DNA from: Mesorhizobium sophorae
GTDB lineage: Bacteria > Pseudomonadota > Alphaproteobacteria > Rhizobiales > Rhizobiaceae
Direction of reading: 5' to 3'
Length of the DNA: 64,000 nt
Assembly: GCF_002270415.1 (NCBI RefSeq)
Contig: NZ_NNRI01000008.1
Location: forward strand, 248,001-312,000
Part shown: piece by piece, positions 57,721 to 64,000 of the stretch
Position numbering within the stretch: the stretch's first letter is position 1
How the letters are laid out: every line of letters begins with the position of its first letter
Translations under genes and position numbers: made by a program
The notes under the pieces: model-generated
The model's database searches: none
Told to the model about the DNA's origin: nothing
The model's input: only the letters and a program-made list of their open reading frames with translations

Positions 57721-59136
57721 TCACCCGCTCAATTTCAGAGCCGCTTTCCAGTAGCCCTTCACGTTAGCGCCATCGAGCCGGAGTACCTTCGGTCCGCTCC
57801 AGCCAAGCTTACGCATGCAATCGCCCAGGCGCCGGTAGTCGGCCATCCGTGCTTGCCGCATATCTATGTTCATGATCTTCTCGAAGACCGTTTGAGTGGA
57901 TATCCGCAGCTCGCCTTCCGCTACCTTCGCATACGCGGGCAAGGAGCCCAGCAGCACGTCCTCCCACGGATCGCCCGCCACCCTCTCAGCCTGTCGTTCC
58001 TCAGCAGCAGCCCAAAGCCTTTCCGGGATCGAAATCGGATCGGGGGCCTCGCGTTCCGCCATCGCAGCCTCTGCCCAAAGCTGGGGCATGTCTTCAGCCA
58101 GCCCCTTCAGATCAATCTTGCCCACCGCCACCGGCCAGAACCTCCGGTTCCCAGTCACATCGCGGAGATACTGAGAGTCATTCGTCGTGCCCACGAAAAT
58201 ACACCGGCGGGGCATCTCTTCCACCGAGCGCTGGAACGCCCCCCGCGCCCGGTCGCATTGCTTCGATACGAACTGTTTTACGCCCCTAATCTCCGCGCGG
58301 GCTAGCCCGGCCAGTTCCGGCAGTTCCACAATCCACTTCCCTTGGAGCAGTTCTTGCTGCTCCTTGTAGCTCACGCCGATAACGATCTCGTCAGAGAAGA
58401 AATCTTCGCTCCCGGCCATGATCTTCAGTACGCTCGATTTTCCGCGTCCCTGCGGTCCCTCAAGCACCAGCACGCAATCGTACTTGCATCCGGGGCGGCG
58501 CGCCCTCCGAACGCCAGCGATCAAGACCGCTCGCCCAAACGCCCGGTTCAGCTCGTTGTCTTCGGCTCCAACATAACGACTGAGCCATGTGTCAATCCTC
58601 GGCACCCGTTCCCATTTCTGCGCGTCGATGTAGTCGAGCACCGGGTTGAAGGAGTTCTCTTGCGCCAGAAGGCGGATCGCATCCCGGGTGTGTGTGGGCT
58701 CTGGATCGAAACCAAGCGTCTGGATCACCGCCCTCCGAACATGCAGAACGATGTCCTCCATCGTCACGCCGAGCCGCCCTTGCAAGCCCTCGCAGATGAC
58801 CTTTTGTCGGAACTCATCAAACCGAAACACGACTCCGAGTTTCCGTATCGCCATCACCGCATTATCCAGCGAAGGCACAATCCCGCTGGGATTTCGCACC
58901 CGGCTAAGTTCCGTCGAGGCTTCCTTCTTGGCGACAGCGCCGCCTGCAGAGGCCTGCTGCTTCCGGGTCAGTTGCTCCGCAAACATCTTTCCGAGCGGCC
59001 CGTTGCCGCTTTCTTGCCCCCGCTGAAACGTCTTCCACTCCGCCTCGGCCTCCGCCGTCAGCGCCGCCATATCCTCCTCCGTGAGCGGCCCCACCACTTC
59101 CCAATCCAAAGCCTCCGCTTTCACCACTTCGTGCAC
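57721..59136 (-). CDS. VapE/VirE-type primase-helicase (replication protein)
   Basis: A 471-residue protein of the virulence-associated E family, an SF3-like P-loop helicase. It has Walker A EGPQGRGKSS at 226-235, Walker B-type stretch KWIVELPELAG, the arginine-rich KQCDRARGAFQRSVEEMPRR and FVGTTNDSQYLRDVTGNRRF. The N-terminal part is a helical region without a clear primase active site. VapE proteins replicate phage satellites and integrative elements. It overlaps the upstream small gene by 16 bases and adjoins the iteron-like cluster. Confidence 0.9.
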   Translation of the reverse strand: MHEVVKAEALDWEVVGPLTEEDMAALTAEAEAEWKTFQRGQESGNGPLGKMFAEQLTRKQQASAGGAVAKKEASTELSRVRNPSGIVPSLDNAVMAIRKLGVVFRFDEFRQKVICEGLQGRLGVTMEDIVLHVRRAVIQTLGFDPEPTHTRDAIRLLAQENSFNPVLDYIDAQKWERVPRIDTWLSRYVGAEDNELNRAFGRAVLIAGVRRARRPGCKYDCVLVLEGPQGRGKSSVLKIMAGSEDFFSDEIVIGVSYKEQQELLQGKWIVELPELAGLARAEIRGVKQFVSKQCDRARGAFQRSVEEMPRRCIFVGTTNDSQYLRDVTGNRRFWPVAVGKIDLKGLAEDMPQLWAEAAMAEREAPDPISIPERLWAAAEERQAERVAGDPWEDVLLGSLPAYAKVAEGELRISTQTVFEKIMNIDMRQARMADYRRLGDCMRKLGWSGPKVLRLDGANVKGYWKAALKLSG

Positions 59137-59366
59137 TGGCCCGATCTCCTCTGTTCCATTTCAAGCATCACGGCCAATCCCCGCAGGAGTAGTTCCCGCG
59201 CTCGCGCCGTCCTCGGCGTTTGAATGGTTTCCACGAGTTCCAGCGCCTCGAAGATGGGCTCCCACGCTTCCACAAACTCCTTACAAACCCGTCGTTCATC
59301 AGCCGCCGGATCGGGCGGCCTTCGCCGCTTTGCCCGCACTTCATTCAGATTGATTACCGTTGCCAT
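59121..59366 (-). CDS. Small protein before VapE
   Basis: An 81-residue protein, MATVINLNEVRAKRRRPPDP then RRVCKEFVEAWEPIFEALEL. It has a basic N-terminus and helical body. ATG 59366 gives a natural start; its end overlaps the VapE start by 16 bases, indicating coupled translation. Unknown function. Confidence 0.6.
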   Translation of the reverse strand: MATVINLNEVRAKRRRPPDPAADERRVCKEFVEAWEPIFEALELVETIQTPRTARARELLLRGLAVMLEMEQRRSGQCTKW

Positions 59367-59471
59367 CGTTCGGCTCCTTTCATCTCGACAACACAATCAC
59401 CATCACGGAAAGAGCGAGAGCGGCTAGCGCAGGAAGAATGTCTCGCACCCCTTCGCGACCCTTCGGCATTC

Positions 59472-59885
59472 TCAAAGCAGTTCAAGCGGAGTGCTTTCGT
59501 CAAAGAAGCCGCGCCGCTCTAGTTCTGCCTCCGCCAGCGCACCCGCATGGGCTTCCTGCACAAGCAATTCGGCTGTCGGTCCAACCCCCATAATCCGCAT
59601 CGTGGCGTCAATCGCCTGACAAGCTTCGATCAGTGCCCCTATCGGAGCGCCCTTTTGGGGCTCGATCTCAGCCAGCCATTCCGCAGAGTGTTTGACAAAA
59701 AGCCGGCGAAACGCTGCGTCGACTTCAACCCATGCAGCCGACAGCCAAGTCAGCGCCAACATCACTGCCAGCACATCATCCGACACTGCCTGCACTTGGC
59801 CTGCTAAGTCGCCGTCTGATGGACGAAGCTCGGCGACAATGCGCCGAGCCTCCGCCTGCGTGCTTTGTCGCTTAGCCTTCGGCAT
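59472..59885 (-). CDS. Unknown small element protein
   Basis: A 137-residue helical protein, MPKAKRQSTQAEARRIVAEL, then LAVMLALTWLSAAWVEVDAA and RLFVKHSAEWLAEIEPQKGA. It overlaps the upstream gene by 14 bases. Part of the AlpA-led operon. Unknown function. Confidence 0.6.
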   Translation of the reverse strand: MPKAKRQSTQAEARRIVAELRPSDGDLAGQVQAVSDDVLAVMLALTWLSAAWVEVDAAFRRLFVKHSAEWLAEIEPQKGAPIGALIEACQAIDATMRIMGVGPTAELLVQEAHAGALAEAELERRGFFDESTPLELL

Positions 59886-60168
59886 TGCCGTTTGCCTTCA
59901 GGAAGATCGGCAGTAGATATGCCGCCACCAACGGGTACGAGCGAACTATGACGGCAAAATCTTCTGGTGCACCCGGCGCAAGCAATAGCAGTTCGTTCGC
60001 CAAGCGTTCGGCCTCTGTCTGTCGCTGCTGATCGGCCTCGTGCAAAGCGATTAGGTCGCTACGCCAGGACTCGTTCGCGATCGGCATAACGCCGTCTCCC
60101 TTCGGCTTGCCCTTTGCGTAGTACTTGTCGCCCTGAGTGAGGATGGTATGTGAATTTTGGTCAGCCAT
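59872..60168 (-). CDS. Unknown small element protein
   Basis: A 98-residue protein, MADQNSHTILTQGDKYYAKG, then a helix ESWRSDLIALHEADQQRQTE. ATG 60168 is preceded by AAGGAGG, an ideal ribosome site. It overlaps the next gene by 14 bases and follows the AlpA gene by 13. Unknown function. Confidence 0.6.
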   Translation of the reverse strand: MADQNSHTILTQGDKYYAKGKPKGDGVMPIANESWRSDLIALHEADQQRQTEAERLANELLLLAPGAPEDFAVIVRSYPLVAAYLLPIFLKANGNAEG

Positions 60169-60181
60169 TCTTGTATCCTCC

Positions 60182-60382
60182 TTAAGCTGCTGCTGCATCG
60201 CGTTTGGCGAGGCAGCGTTCTTGCCATTCGGCTACCTCGTCCGCATCCCAAGCCACGGCCTTGGGACCGATGCGGATGGGTTTCGGGAACGTCCCAGCTT
60301 TCATGACCTCGTACATGCTCGAAGTGCTGAGGCCGGTCAGCCGCTGCACGTCCGGACGTCTGAGGAAGGTTCTTGTATTCAT
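60182..60382 (-). CDS. AlpA-family phage-type regulator
   Basis: A 66-residue winged-helix/MerR-like DNA-binding protein: FLRRPDVQRLTGLSTSSMYE, VMKAGTFPKPIRIGPKAVAW and EVAEWQERCLAKRD, the standard AlpA pattern. AlpA proteins act as excisionase-type directionality factors or activators of element integrase and early genes. First gene of the minus-strand operon leading to VapE. Confidence 0.9.
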   Translation of the reverse strand: MNTRTFLRRPDVQRLTGLSTSSMYEVMKAGTFPKPIRIGPKAVAWDADEVAEWQERCLAKRDAAAA

Positions 60383-60461
60383 AATTAAACTCTCCAAACT
60401 ACAGTATTCGTGGCCAAATTGACCGCGTTTTGAATATGCCATACGGCACGAACGCCAACAA

Positions 60462-60485
60462 CAAACGATCATGTACATTCGTTTG
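60462..60485 (-). promoter_or_regulatory. 24-base dyad upstream of alpA, candidate operator
   Basis: Arms CAAACGA (60462-60468) and TCGTTTG (60479-60485) enclose the palindrome ATGTACAT (60471-60478). It lies 80 bases before the AlpA start. The surrounding 60383-60820 region has no convincing gene and must contain the promoter of the replication operon. Confidence 0.5.
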
Positions 60486-60820
60486 CATGGTATCGAATGA
60501 TTATGTCTACGGGGACGAAATTGATCACGAGATTGTGATCAAAAGCCATACTTTCAACCTAGCAATTGCCTGCCGAAGCTTTGACCAATATTCGTGGGTG
60601 ATGAGCCATGACGCCATCTCTGGCGACACCGACGGACCCGACAGGGTCTGATCGTCTGGCTATTGGACGACGAGCAAAGTATGGCTGTTGTCCACGGGAC
60701 AAAGACCATGCCCCAGCGGCTTCGAAGCGAACGGTCAAAAAAGAGTTTGTGGGTAGACACGCGGTTAGCATTCCACCATTTTTGCTAAATCATTGATTTT
60801 ATTGTATTATTTAGAATAAT

Positions 60821-60910
60821 TGGCGGAGAGAGCGGGATTCGAACCCGCGTTACGGTCTCCCGTAAACACACTTTCCAGGCGTGCGCCTTCAACCACTCGG
60901 CCACCTCTCC
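60821..60910 (-). tRNA. tRNA-Ser (anticodon GGA)
   Basis: Read on the minus strand, it begins GGAGAGGTGGCCGAGTGG and ends with CCA encoded at 60823-60821. It has the long variable arm of a class II tRNA, an anticodon stem CACGC/GTGTG with loop CTGGAAA giving anticodon GGA, the T-loop TTCGAAT and a 7-bp acceptor stem. The gene is intact although its 3' end is the element's attachment site, because the insertion restored the last 14 bases. Confidence 0.96.
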
Positions 60911-61273
60911 GTCCATGCATGTCGCGCCGGCCGGTTTCGCCGCGCGGGTTGGGGGATGCACCTCCCTTGGGACTATGGCGTGGAACTCCGCGCCGGCGCC
61001 GTCAACCAGCGAACGCCTTTCCCCTGCACCTGAGCCGTCGAAGCAACAGGCGCGGGGCTCATCTAGTCGATCCGGCGCCGAATGCCAAGCCATAACGGCA
61101 GTCTATTCGCTTTGCCGGCCACACAGCGTTTCGCGAGCCTGCCGGCGCGCCCGTTTTGAGGCGCCGCCACCCGAATGATGTGCACAGGCAAGGCCGCAAG
61201 GCCGGCGGCGCTTGACTTCGCCCGGGGTCGCCTGTCTCGTGGTGGAAAGACTTTGCGGGGGCATCGTCCGGAC
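60911..61273. other. Region between tRNA-Ser and the next gene
   Basis: About 360 bases with no gene that I can support. It must hold the tRNA promoter (minus strand) and the promoter of the downstream membrane-protein gene; neither shows clear consensus boxes. GC-rich short palindromes (GCCGGC, GGCGCC) are frequent. Confidence 0.35.
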
Positions 61274-61978
61274 ATGACATCGAGCAATGGACAGACGCCA
61301 GCGAGGCGACCGGACAGCGGCCTGTCCTTCGTGCCGCCGGGATGGCTCGTCTTCGTCATGGCATGGTCGGTCTACGGCCTGGTCTCCGGGTGGCGACTAG
61401 TCGGCGACTACGGCCTGCCGGACAGGGTTTTCTATCTCGTCTATAGCGGGCTTGCCGTCGACATCATCACCATCCTGTGGGGGCTTTATCTGCTCGGCCT
61501 CGCCTTCGGCCGCTCCGCCCGCTTCCCGCGTCATTTCACCATCTGGCAGATCGCCACCATCATCTGGCTGCTGGCGAGGCAGGCCTATGTGCTGACGATT
61601 TCCGATTTCGTCTTCTCGGGCCAGGCGCTTGTCGTCACAGCTGCCGAGATCGCCATCGGGGTTCTCTGCATCTATCTGCTGCGCCGCGGTTCCGAAGCCG
61701 GGACCGTCTACGCCGATCCTGAAACCGAAAGCCCGCCTGTCTTCGTCTCGGTTGTCGCCGCCCTGCTCGGCATCATCCTCGGCGCTGTCATCGGCGCCGT
61801 GGGTGGATTCTTCGCCGGCTCGGTGATTGCCGATGCCACCGACATGAGCTGCTTCGAGGGCGGCTGCGGCTATTTTGCCGTGTTCATCGGCCTGGCCGGG
61901 CTGGTCGTCGGCGCCATCGCTGGTGGCCTTTTCGCCGTCTGGCGCGTCCATCGGCGCAGACGCAAGCCGGCGGCATAG
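61274..61978 (+). CDS. Polytopic membrane protein of unknown function
   Basis: A 234-residue protein with about six hydrophobic helices: PPGWLVFVMAWSVYGLVSGW, TILWGLYLLGLAFG, LVVTAAEIAIGVLCIYLL, and a glycine-rich C-terminal pair (GIILGAVIGAVGGFFAGSVI and GLAGLVVGAIAGGLFAVW) with ATDMSCFEGGCGYF between. The basic tail HRRRRKPAA faces the cytoplasm. ATG 61274 is chosen; the frame is open further upstream. Family not recognised. Confidence 0.7.
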   Translation: MTSSNGQTPARRPDSGLSFVPPGWLVFVMAWSVYGLVSGWRLVGDYGLPDRVFYLVYSGLAVDIITILWGLYLLGLAFGRSARFPRHFTIWQIATIIWLLARQAYVLTISDFVFSGQALVVTAAEIAIGVLCIYLLRRGSEAGTVYADPETESPPVFVSVVAALLGIILGAVIGAVGGFFAGSVIADATDMSCFEGGCGYFAVFIGLAGLVVGAIAGGLFAVWRVHRRRRKPAA

Positions 61979-62098
61979 GCCGGGCTTCAAATTCGCGTAT
62001 GGCGATTGCGAACCTGGCACGCGCATTCTATCTCTCGTTTGAAACCGGACGACCCTCGGGAGGAGCTTGAGGACTGGCCGGGAGGAAAAGGTTCCTGA

Positions 62099-62422
62099 AT
62101 GTTTCGCTTCCTCTTTCGTCTTGCCGCGATGGTCGCGCTGTCGATTTCCGTCATCATGGCGGTGCTCGACGCGACGCGGACCGTGGCGGCTTCGGCGCTG
62201 GTGCTGACCCCGCTCAACGCCAGTTGGCTGGCGGTCTCGCCTGACTCGCGGGCAGCCTTCGAAACCTTGGTGCGAACCAAGGCCGGTCCGCTGCTGTGGG
62301 ACGTCGCCATCGCCTGGGTGCTCAACCAGCCCGGCTTCGCCGTGTTCGCGGTGCTGGCCCTCCTGCTCTATGCGATCGGCTACAGGCGGCAACGACGCCC
62401 TGGACAGTTCGCCGCCACCTAG
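62099..62422 (+). CDS. PetM-like or unknown two-helix membrane protein
   Basis: A 107-residue protein with an N-terminal helix [20 protein letters not shown] and a C-terminal helix [20 protein letters not shown], joined by a loop with [13 protein letters not shown]. The pattern is common in rhizobial genomes but has no known function. It starts 120 bases after the preceding gene; GGAGGAAAAGG lies upstream of the ATG. Confidence 0.7.
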   Translation: MFRFLFRLAAMVALSISVIMAVLDATRTVAASALVLTPLNASWLAVSPDSRAAFETLVRTKAGPLLWDVAIAWVLNQPGFAVFAVLALLLYAIGYRRQRRPGQFAAT

Positions 62423-62490
62423 AGCAATTCCAGGAAAAGTGTGAAACGGTTTTCCGTCCGGATTTGCGTCAAAACAAAGAGATAGAGGGG
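62421..62490. repeat. Intergenic repeat copy C
   Basis: AGAGCAATTCCAGGAAAAGT and GTGAAACGGTTTTCC, then TTGCGTCAAAACAAAGAGAT: clear matches to the copies at 28722 and 30961, but lacking their central GCGC hairpin. It begins at the stop codon of the preceding gene. Confidence 0.7.
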
Positions 62491-62577
62491 CGGACCCAAA
62501 AGCGGGCACCGGTTTTTGGGAAAACCCGATGCTCGAACGATAGACCACTTCTTGTGTCCCACCATCGGAGACCGCGC

Positions 62578-63240
62578 ATGTTCTTTCTCAGCGACATGCT
62601 GAACAAGAAGCTCAATCTGCCGAAGCCGTCCGAGGCGTTGCCGGGCCGCACCCGGGCGATCCCGACGACTTCCAAGCATCAGGTCCTGAAAAAGCCACTC
62701 AAGGGTCCCTATCCAGAAGGCTTCGAGACGGCGCTGTTCGGGCTCGGCTGTTTCTGGGGCGCGGAGCGGCTGTTCTGGCAGCTCGAAGGCGTCTGGGTCA
62801 CTGCGGTCGGCTATGCCGGCGGCATCACGCCCAATCCGACCCATCAGGAAACCTGCACCGGCCTTACCGGCCATGCCGAAGTGGTTCTGGTCGTCCATGA
62901 CCCCAAAATCGTCTCCTATGCCGCGCTTCTGAAGCTGTTCTGGGAAAGCCACGACCCGACGCAAGGCATGCGCCAGGGCAATGATGTCGGCACCACCTAC
63001 CGCTCCGCGATCTACACATTCGGGGATGCGCAATTGCGGGCCGCGAGCGCCTCGCACGATGCCTATGAAACCGCTTTGCGCGTGGCCGGCCAAGGCAGAA
63101 TCACCACAGAGATCGCGCCGGCGCCTGAATTCTACTTCGCCGAAGGCGACCACCAGCAATATCTCGCGAAGAACCCCTACGGCACTTGCAACCTCAAGGG
63201 CACCGGCATCCCTTGCATCCCGGCTGCCATCTCCGCCTGA
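62578..63240 (+). CDS. msrA: Peptide-methionine (S)-S-oxide reductase
   Basis: A 220-residue MsrA that repairs oxidised methionine. The catalytic Cys 58 is in [13 protein letters not shown]. Further signatures are [43 protein letters not shown] and [14 protein letters not shown]-terminal cysteine (GTGIPC) can act as resolving residue. The start ATG 62578 follows CGGAG. It stands alone after the repeat element. Confidence 0.95.
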   Translation: MFFLSDMLNKKLNLPKPSEALPGRTRAIPTTSKHQVLKKPLKGPYPEGFETALFGLGCFWGAERLFWQLEGVWVTAVGYAGGITPNPTHQETCTGLTGHAEVVLVVHDPKIVSYAALLKLFWESHDPTQGMRQGNDVGTTYRSAIYTFGDAQLRAASASHDAYETALRVAGQGRITTEIAPAPEFYFAEGDHQQYLAKNPYGTCNLKGTGIPCIPAAISA

Positions 63241-63452
63241 CGCCTTTGGCGAAAGGATCGAGCCGCAGTGCGGCTTGCCCGCGCCATGCTTTTCCAAAAG
63301 GTCAAAATTCCGCGTGAATTTTGTTTCGGGCCGTGCCAGATTGCCGCCGAGCGGGAGGGGAATACACTCCTGGCTGATGTCGTATGCCTGCCGAAGAACC
63401 GGGCCGGCATGCGGCGCGTAACGGAAAAAATAACCGACAGGGTGTGGATCAC

Positions 63453-64000
63453 ATGAAACGTATCGTTCTCGGCCTCCTGGCCGCAACCGCAATGGTTCTT
63501 CCGGCTTTCGCCGCGGATGTCCAGCCGGCCATCCTCTATGATCTCGGCGGCAAGTTCGACAAATCCTTCAACGAGGCTGCCTTTCATGGCGCCGAGAAAT
63601 TCAAGACCGAGACCGGCGTCGCCTATGTCGAGTTCGAAGTGTCCAACGCCTCGCAGCGCGAGCAGGCGCTGCGCCGCTTCGCCGAGGACGGCCGCAACCC
63701 CATCGTCATGGCCGGCTTTGCCTGGGAGGATGCGCTGAAGAAGGTCGCGGCCGAATATCCTGACCTCAACTTCGCCATCATCGACGATGCCGTCGATCTG
63801 CCCAATGTCCGCTCGCTGGTATTCAAGGAGAATGAGGGCTCTTACCTCGTCGGCATCATGGCGGCGATGGCTTCGAAGTCTAAGAAGGTCTCGTTCATCG
63901 GCGGCATGGACATTCCGCTGATCCGCAAGTTCGAATGCGGCTATGTCGGCGGCGCCAAGTCGGCAGGCGCGACGGACGTCATCCAGAACATGACCGGCGA
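63453..64000 (+). CDS. BMP-family ABC transporter substrate-binding protein (5' part)
   Basis: First 182 residues of a periplasmic binding protein of the basic membrane protein (BMP/PnrA-like) family. It has a signal peptide (MKRIVLGLLAATAMVLPAFA), then YDLGGKFDKSFNEAAFHGAE, IVMAGFAWEDALKKVAAEYP and the typical NEGSYLVGIMAAMASKSKKV with GGMDIPLIRKF. BMP proteins bind purine nucleosides or related ligands for ABC import. It runs off the right edge; permease genes may follow. Confidence 0.9.
   Translation, partial: MKRIVLGLLAATAMVLPAFAADVQPAILYDLGGKFDKSFNEAAFHGAEKFKTETGVAYVEFEVSNASQREQALRRFAEDGRNPIVMAGFAWEDALKKVAAEYPDLNFAIIDDAVDLPNVRSLVFKENEGSYLVGIMAAMASKSKKVSFIGGMDIPLIRKFECGYVGGAKSAGATDVIQNMTG

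Larger units (their letters stand above)
48653..60834. mobile_element. 12.2-kb integrative element in tRNA-Ser(GGA)
   Basis: The 14-base sequence TGGCGGAGAGAGCG at the tRNA 3' end (60821-60834) is repeated in the same orientation at 48653-48666. Just inside the left copy is a P4-type tyrosine integrase. Contents: integrase, controller-like regulator with nuclease-like partner, serine recombinase, KAP-HEPN pair, VapE-type replication protein next to iteron-like repeats, and an AlpA-type regulator heading a small operon. There are no capsid, tail or conjugation genes. The content resembles P4-like satellites or plasmid-like integrative elements. Confidence 0.8.

Noticed and set aside
60430..60651. 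73-codon plus-strand frame before tRNA-Ser
   Set aside because: No ribosome site, no recognisable motif, and it covers the alpA operator-like dyad.

Overview
The window reads as chromosomal DNA of an alphaproteobacterium of the Rhizobiales, most likely Mesorhizobium or a close relative. Reasons: high-GC coding throughout, a soxBDAG sarcosine oxidase operon, a ThuA-like protein, DUF992, DUF982 and DUF6894 proteins typical of rhizobia, and rhizobial-type intergenic palindromic repeats. No species can be fixed from sequence reading alone.

Left part (1-31 kb), mostly core metabolism. An APC permease and an N-formylglutamate amidohydrolase-type enzyme diverge from an RpiR regulator. A two-gene RND efflux pump follows. 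A four-gene minus-strand cluster (GtrA, YdjC-type deacetylase, GT2, GT87) looks like a polyprenyl-phosphate aminosugar pathway for an envelope lipid. An acyl-CoA dehydrogenase diverges from SDR, MaoC, APH-type kinase, SDR and TetR genes; together they fit catabolism of a (4-)hydroxyacyl-CoA. Then come a ThuA-like gene, the sarcosine oxidase operon (with an extra gene between soxB and soxD), a SET-domain protein, ribosomal protein S21, a TPR lipoprotein, two DUF992 paralogues and an MFS exporter.

Middle (31-41 kb): a complete minus-strand kdp potassium-uptake operon. In order of transcription it is a 26-residue peptide, kdpF, kdpA, a 69-residue membrane protein, kdpB, kdpC, kdpD and kdpE. A perfect 20-bp tandem repeat lies upstream. 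A DUF892 ferritin-like protein and a Crp/Fnr regulator follow.

41-48.6 kb is accessory in character: many small unknown or membrane proteins, an acyltransferase, a PD-(D/E)XK nuclease-like protein, a pentapeptide-repeat protein, one probable frameshifted remnant and one apparently truncated gene.

48,653-60,834 is a 12.2-kb integrative element. It lies between a 14-bp direct repeat and the 3' end of tRNA-Ser(GGA). It carries a P4-type tyrosine integrase, a controller-like XRE regulator with a putative operator, an HsdR-N nuclease-like protein, a serine recombinase, a KAP-type P-loop NTPase plus HEPN protein pair, and a VapE-type primase/helicase. Next to the VapE gene is an iteron-like repeat cluster. 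An AlpA-type regulator heads a small minus-strand operon. No virion structural genes are visible, so it resembles a satellite or plasmid-like integrative element with defence-type cargo. Right of the tRNA, core genes resume: two membrane proteins, msrA and the start of a BMP-family ABC transporter binding protein.

Most promising for novelty are the KAP-HEPN pair, the XRE/HsdR-N pair without a visible methyltransferase, the iteron cluster, the small proteins in the kdp operon, and the three CGTAC palindromes before a small exported protein.
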